DNA of 7,517 bases, from positions 1-7,517 of the forward strand of contig CAJCHQ010000248.1 of the NCBI GenBank assembly GCA_903970295.1. Direction: 5' to 3'. Under the pieces are notes generated by a model that saw only the letters and a list, made by a program, of their open reading frames with translations, was not told the DNA's origin and made no database searches. The translations under genes and the position numbers were made by a program. This document shows positions 5,846 to 7,517 of this stretch, piece after piece (positions within the stretch are counted from its first letter, which is position 1; each line of letters opens with the position of its first letter). This DNA comes from Bryobacterales bacterium. GTDB lineage: Bacteria; Cyanobacteriota; Vampirovibrionia; Obscuribacterales; Obscuribacteraceae.

Positions 5846-7517
5846 ACATCAAAAGAAAGGAATCCCCCACGTCCTCATTAGTCAACGAACTACTCACGCT
5901 TGCTCATCTGCATGGACTGCAAGTCGACAGGGCTTACTCATATGAAGAGGAAGTCGTTATTTCCGGGTTGCGTACTTTGCTAGCGAGCTTCGGCGTTGCC
6001 TGTAACAATGCCGAGGAAATCAATTCGTCGACTGAACGAAAACTGATGCAAGTACTGCCACCAGTTTGTGCCGTTCGGCTCAATACCGGATCGCAGCCTG
6101 CTATTGCGGTCACTGTTCCTACAGCACTCAAGACTTTGCACTGGAGTTTGACTGAGGAGTCGGGCAACAAAATAGAAGGTGAATGGAATCTGGAGTCGAG
6201 CCGGCCGGTAAAGAACTATTCGTTGGCGAAAGTGGCGCACTACAGCGAGTATAAAGTACCTTTGCCCGAGAACTTGCCGCCCGGCTATCACTGGATTGTG
6301 ATCACCGCCCGCGATGCCAGTTTCGCAGTTCGTAATCGTTTCGATCACGATCGATCCCCAGCTGAGGAAGCGGCTGGGTTCAATCAAGATGGAAGCGATC
6401 GATCTGCGGCGATGAAAGACACGGTCAGCGACTATTTCGAAGCTCGCTCTTGCCTTGTGGTTTCGCCGGAATCGGCATTCATTCCCGAGTCCGTTAATCA
6501 GACGGGTCGGAGGTATTGGGGGGTGCAGGTGCGCCTGGCAGCCGTCAATTCCAATCGCAACTGGGGTGTGGGCGATCTGCGCGACTTGCGTGAGCTGGTT
6601 TCCTGGGCTTGCGATCGTGGTGCCGGATTTATCATGGTCGATTCGTTGCAAACCACACTGGTTGAAGACGGCGGCCAGATATTGGCTGCCAGCCGCACGT
6701 ATATCAATCCCATCTATATAGATGTAGAGTCGGTCGAAGACTATCAGGAGTCAGAGAAGGTCCAGCGCATCGTTTTAGCTCCCGCTTTTCAGGAAAAACT
6801 TGCCGCTTTTCGCAAAGACCCGGTGATCAAGAATGCGGAAATATTGGCTGAGAAGATGCGTATTCTCGAATCGCTTTATCAGCATTTTCGACAGGAGCAC
6901 ATCTTAAAGAACACCGATCGAGCGCAAGCTTTCCGGCGTTATCAGTTAGCGGGCGGCAATAAGCTCGATGCCTTTGGTTTGTTTAGTGCGATCGCCGATC
7001 AATATAAAGATAACAACCAGAATGGCAACAATCAGGACTGGAAAGGCTTTGTTACCTGGCCCGAATCACTCAAGCAGCCTCAATCTGCTTCGGTAAGAGA
7101 ATTCGCCGCCAAGAACCGTGAGCGGATCGAATTCTTCCAGTATCTGCAATGGATTGCTGAAGGGCAGTTGCAGGCCAGCGGCTACCAGTGCTTCGAGCGG
7201 CATGTGCCGGTCGGGCTTTGCTCGACGTTGCCCGTTGGCTACACTGCCGGCGGTGCCGATGTCTGGGTTGCGCCAGACCTGTTTGCCGACATCTCAATGA
7301 GCGAGGGTGACGACCAACATTTTCAATTGGCCGAATCGCACGGCTATCCGATTATTCCTGAGCGCCTGTTAGGCCGATACTGCCAGCCTTTCATCGACAC
7401 TCTGCGCTGTCACATGCGTTATGCGGGCGCCATTAATATCGAGCGCGCCTTCGAGTTCCAGACTTTCGAATGGTCTGCTTCAGATGAGGACTCGGTGAGG
7501 ATCTCCTATTCTCTTGA
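5842..7517 (+). CDS. GH77 4-alpha-glucanotransferase (MalQ) homologue with altered catalytic site (3' end outside window)
   Basis: 558 codons are visible and the frame is open to the right edge; full MalQ proteins of this long form are near 700 aa. Residues 15-60 resemble the MalQ N-terminal helical region, followed by a beta domain. The GH77 barrel begins at RRYWGVQVRL (224-232), with NWGVGDLRDLRELV, INPIYIDVESVEDY (288-301) and YLQWIAEGQL (434-443), all in family order. The active site is changed: GALRIDH of true MalQ aligns without gaps to GAINIER (530-535), so the nucleophile Asp is Glu534, its partner Arg is Asn532 and the His is Arg535. The SPYSP loop, the NPLH motif and the GAPPD/GQxWG stretch are also lost. 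It has no Shine-Dalgarno and relies on ATGA coupling to treZ. An N/Q-rich insert lies at 389-399. Known MalQ enzymes disproportionate maltodextrins. This one is probably a non-catalytic glucan-binding or regulatory partner, although altered activity is not excluded. Confidence 0.85.
   Translation, partial: MNIKRKESPTSSLVNELLTLAHLHGLQVDRAYSYEEEVVISGLRTLLASFGVACNNAEEINSSTERKLMQVLPPVCAVRLNTGSQPAIAVTVPTALKTLHWSLTEESGNKIEGEWNLESSRPVKNYSLAKVAHYSEYKVPLPENLPPGYHWIVITARDASFAVRNRFDHDRSPAEEAAGFNQDGSDRSAAMKDTVSDYFEARSCLVVSPESAFIPESVNQTGRRYWGVQVRLAAVNSNRNWGVGDLRDLRELVSWACDRGAGFIMVDSLQTTLVEDGGQILAASRTYINPIYIDVESVEDYQESEKVQRIVLAPAFQEKLAAFRKDPVIKNAEILAEKMRILESLYQHFRQEHILKNTDRAQAFRRYQLAGGNKLDAFGLFSAIADQYKDNNQNGNNQDWKGFVTWPESLKQPQSASVREFAAKNRERIEFFQYLQWIAEGQLQASGYQCFERHVPVGLCSTLPVGYTAGGADVWVAPDLFADISMSEGDDQHFQLAESHGYPIIPERLLGRYCQPFIDTLRCHMRYAGAINIERAFEFQTFEWSASDEDSVRISYSL

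Noticed and set aside
5980..6651. 223-codon open frame on the minus strand
   Set aside because: It lies wholly antisense within the MalQ homologue, whose protein has clear family motifs; the minus-strand product shows none.
5842..7517. MalQ homologue as a decaying pseudogene
   Set aside because: No stop or frameshift in 558 codons, family landmarks keep exact spacing, and the start is coupled to treZ; maintained coding is more likely.

Overview
The window is ordinary-looking bacterial chromosome of mid GC content. It holds five protein genes in two converse halves. Genes are densely packed, with two 4-base ATGA overlaps, one probable TTG start, and no RNA gene, transposase, phage gene or CRISPR array that I can see. 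The organism cannot be named from this sequence. The palindromic word CGATCG occurs at least eight times, once inside the cyanobacterial HIP1 octamer GCGATCGC. This makes a cyanobacteria-related lineage a weak guess only.

Minus-strand half (1-3605), in order of transcription: a RidA-family enamine/imine deaminase (3605-3150) overlaps by 4 bases an ALDH8-type aldehyde dehydrogenase (3153-1684) close to 2-aminomuconate and 2-hydroxymuconate semialdehyde dehydrogenases. A 638-base gap without a credible gene follows (1046-1683); it is rich in palindromes, including a perfect 18-base one at 1313-1330. Next comes a lysine 6-dehydrogenase-like member of the saccharopine dehydrogenase family (1045 to beyond base 1). 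Together the three could turn an amine into a semialdehyde, oxidise it to the acid and clear reactive imine/enamine intermediates. Two routes fit: lysine to 2-aminoadipate, or the aminomuconate branch of aromatic/kynurenine catabolism.

A 281-base divergent promoter region (3606-3886) separates this half from the plus-strand half.

Plus-strand half (3887-7517): a complete malto-oligosyltrehalose trehalohydrolase (treZ, 652 aa) overlaps by ATGA a gene for a GH77 4-alpha-glucanotransferase (MalQ) homologue, which runs off the right edge after 558 codons. TreZ has all its catalytic residues and should release trehalose from glycogen-derived maltooligosyl-trehalose. The MalQ homologue is the most unusual item here. 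Its fold-level landmarks are intact, but the catalytic R-I-D-H motif reads N-I-E-R and several substrate-loop motifs are gone. It therefore looks like a maintained non-catalytic or re-purposed GH77 protein made together with TreZ. The obvious missing partner, TreY, would be expected downstream, outside the window.
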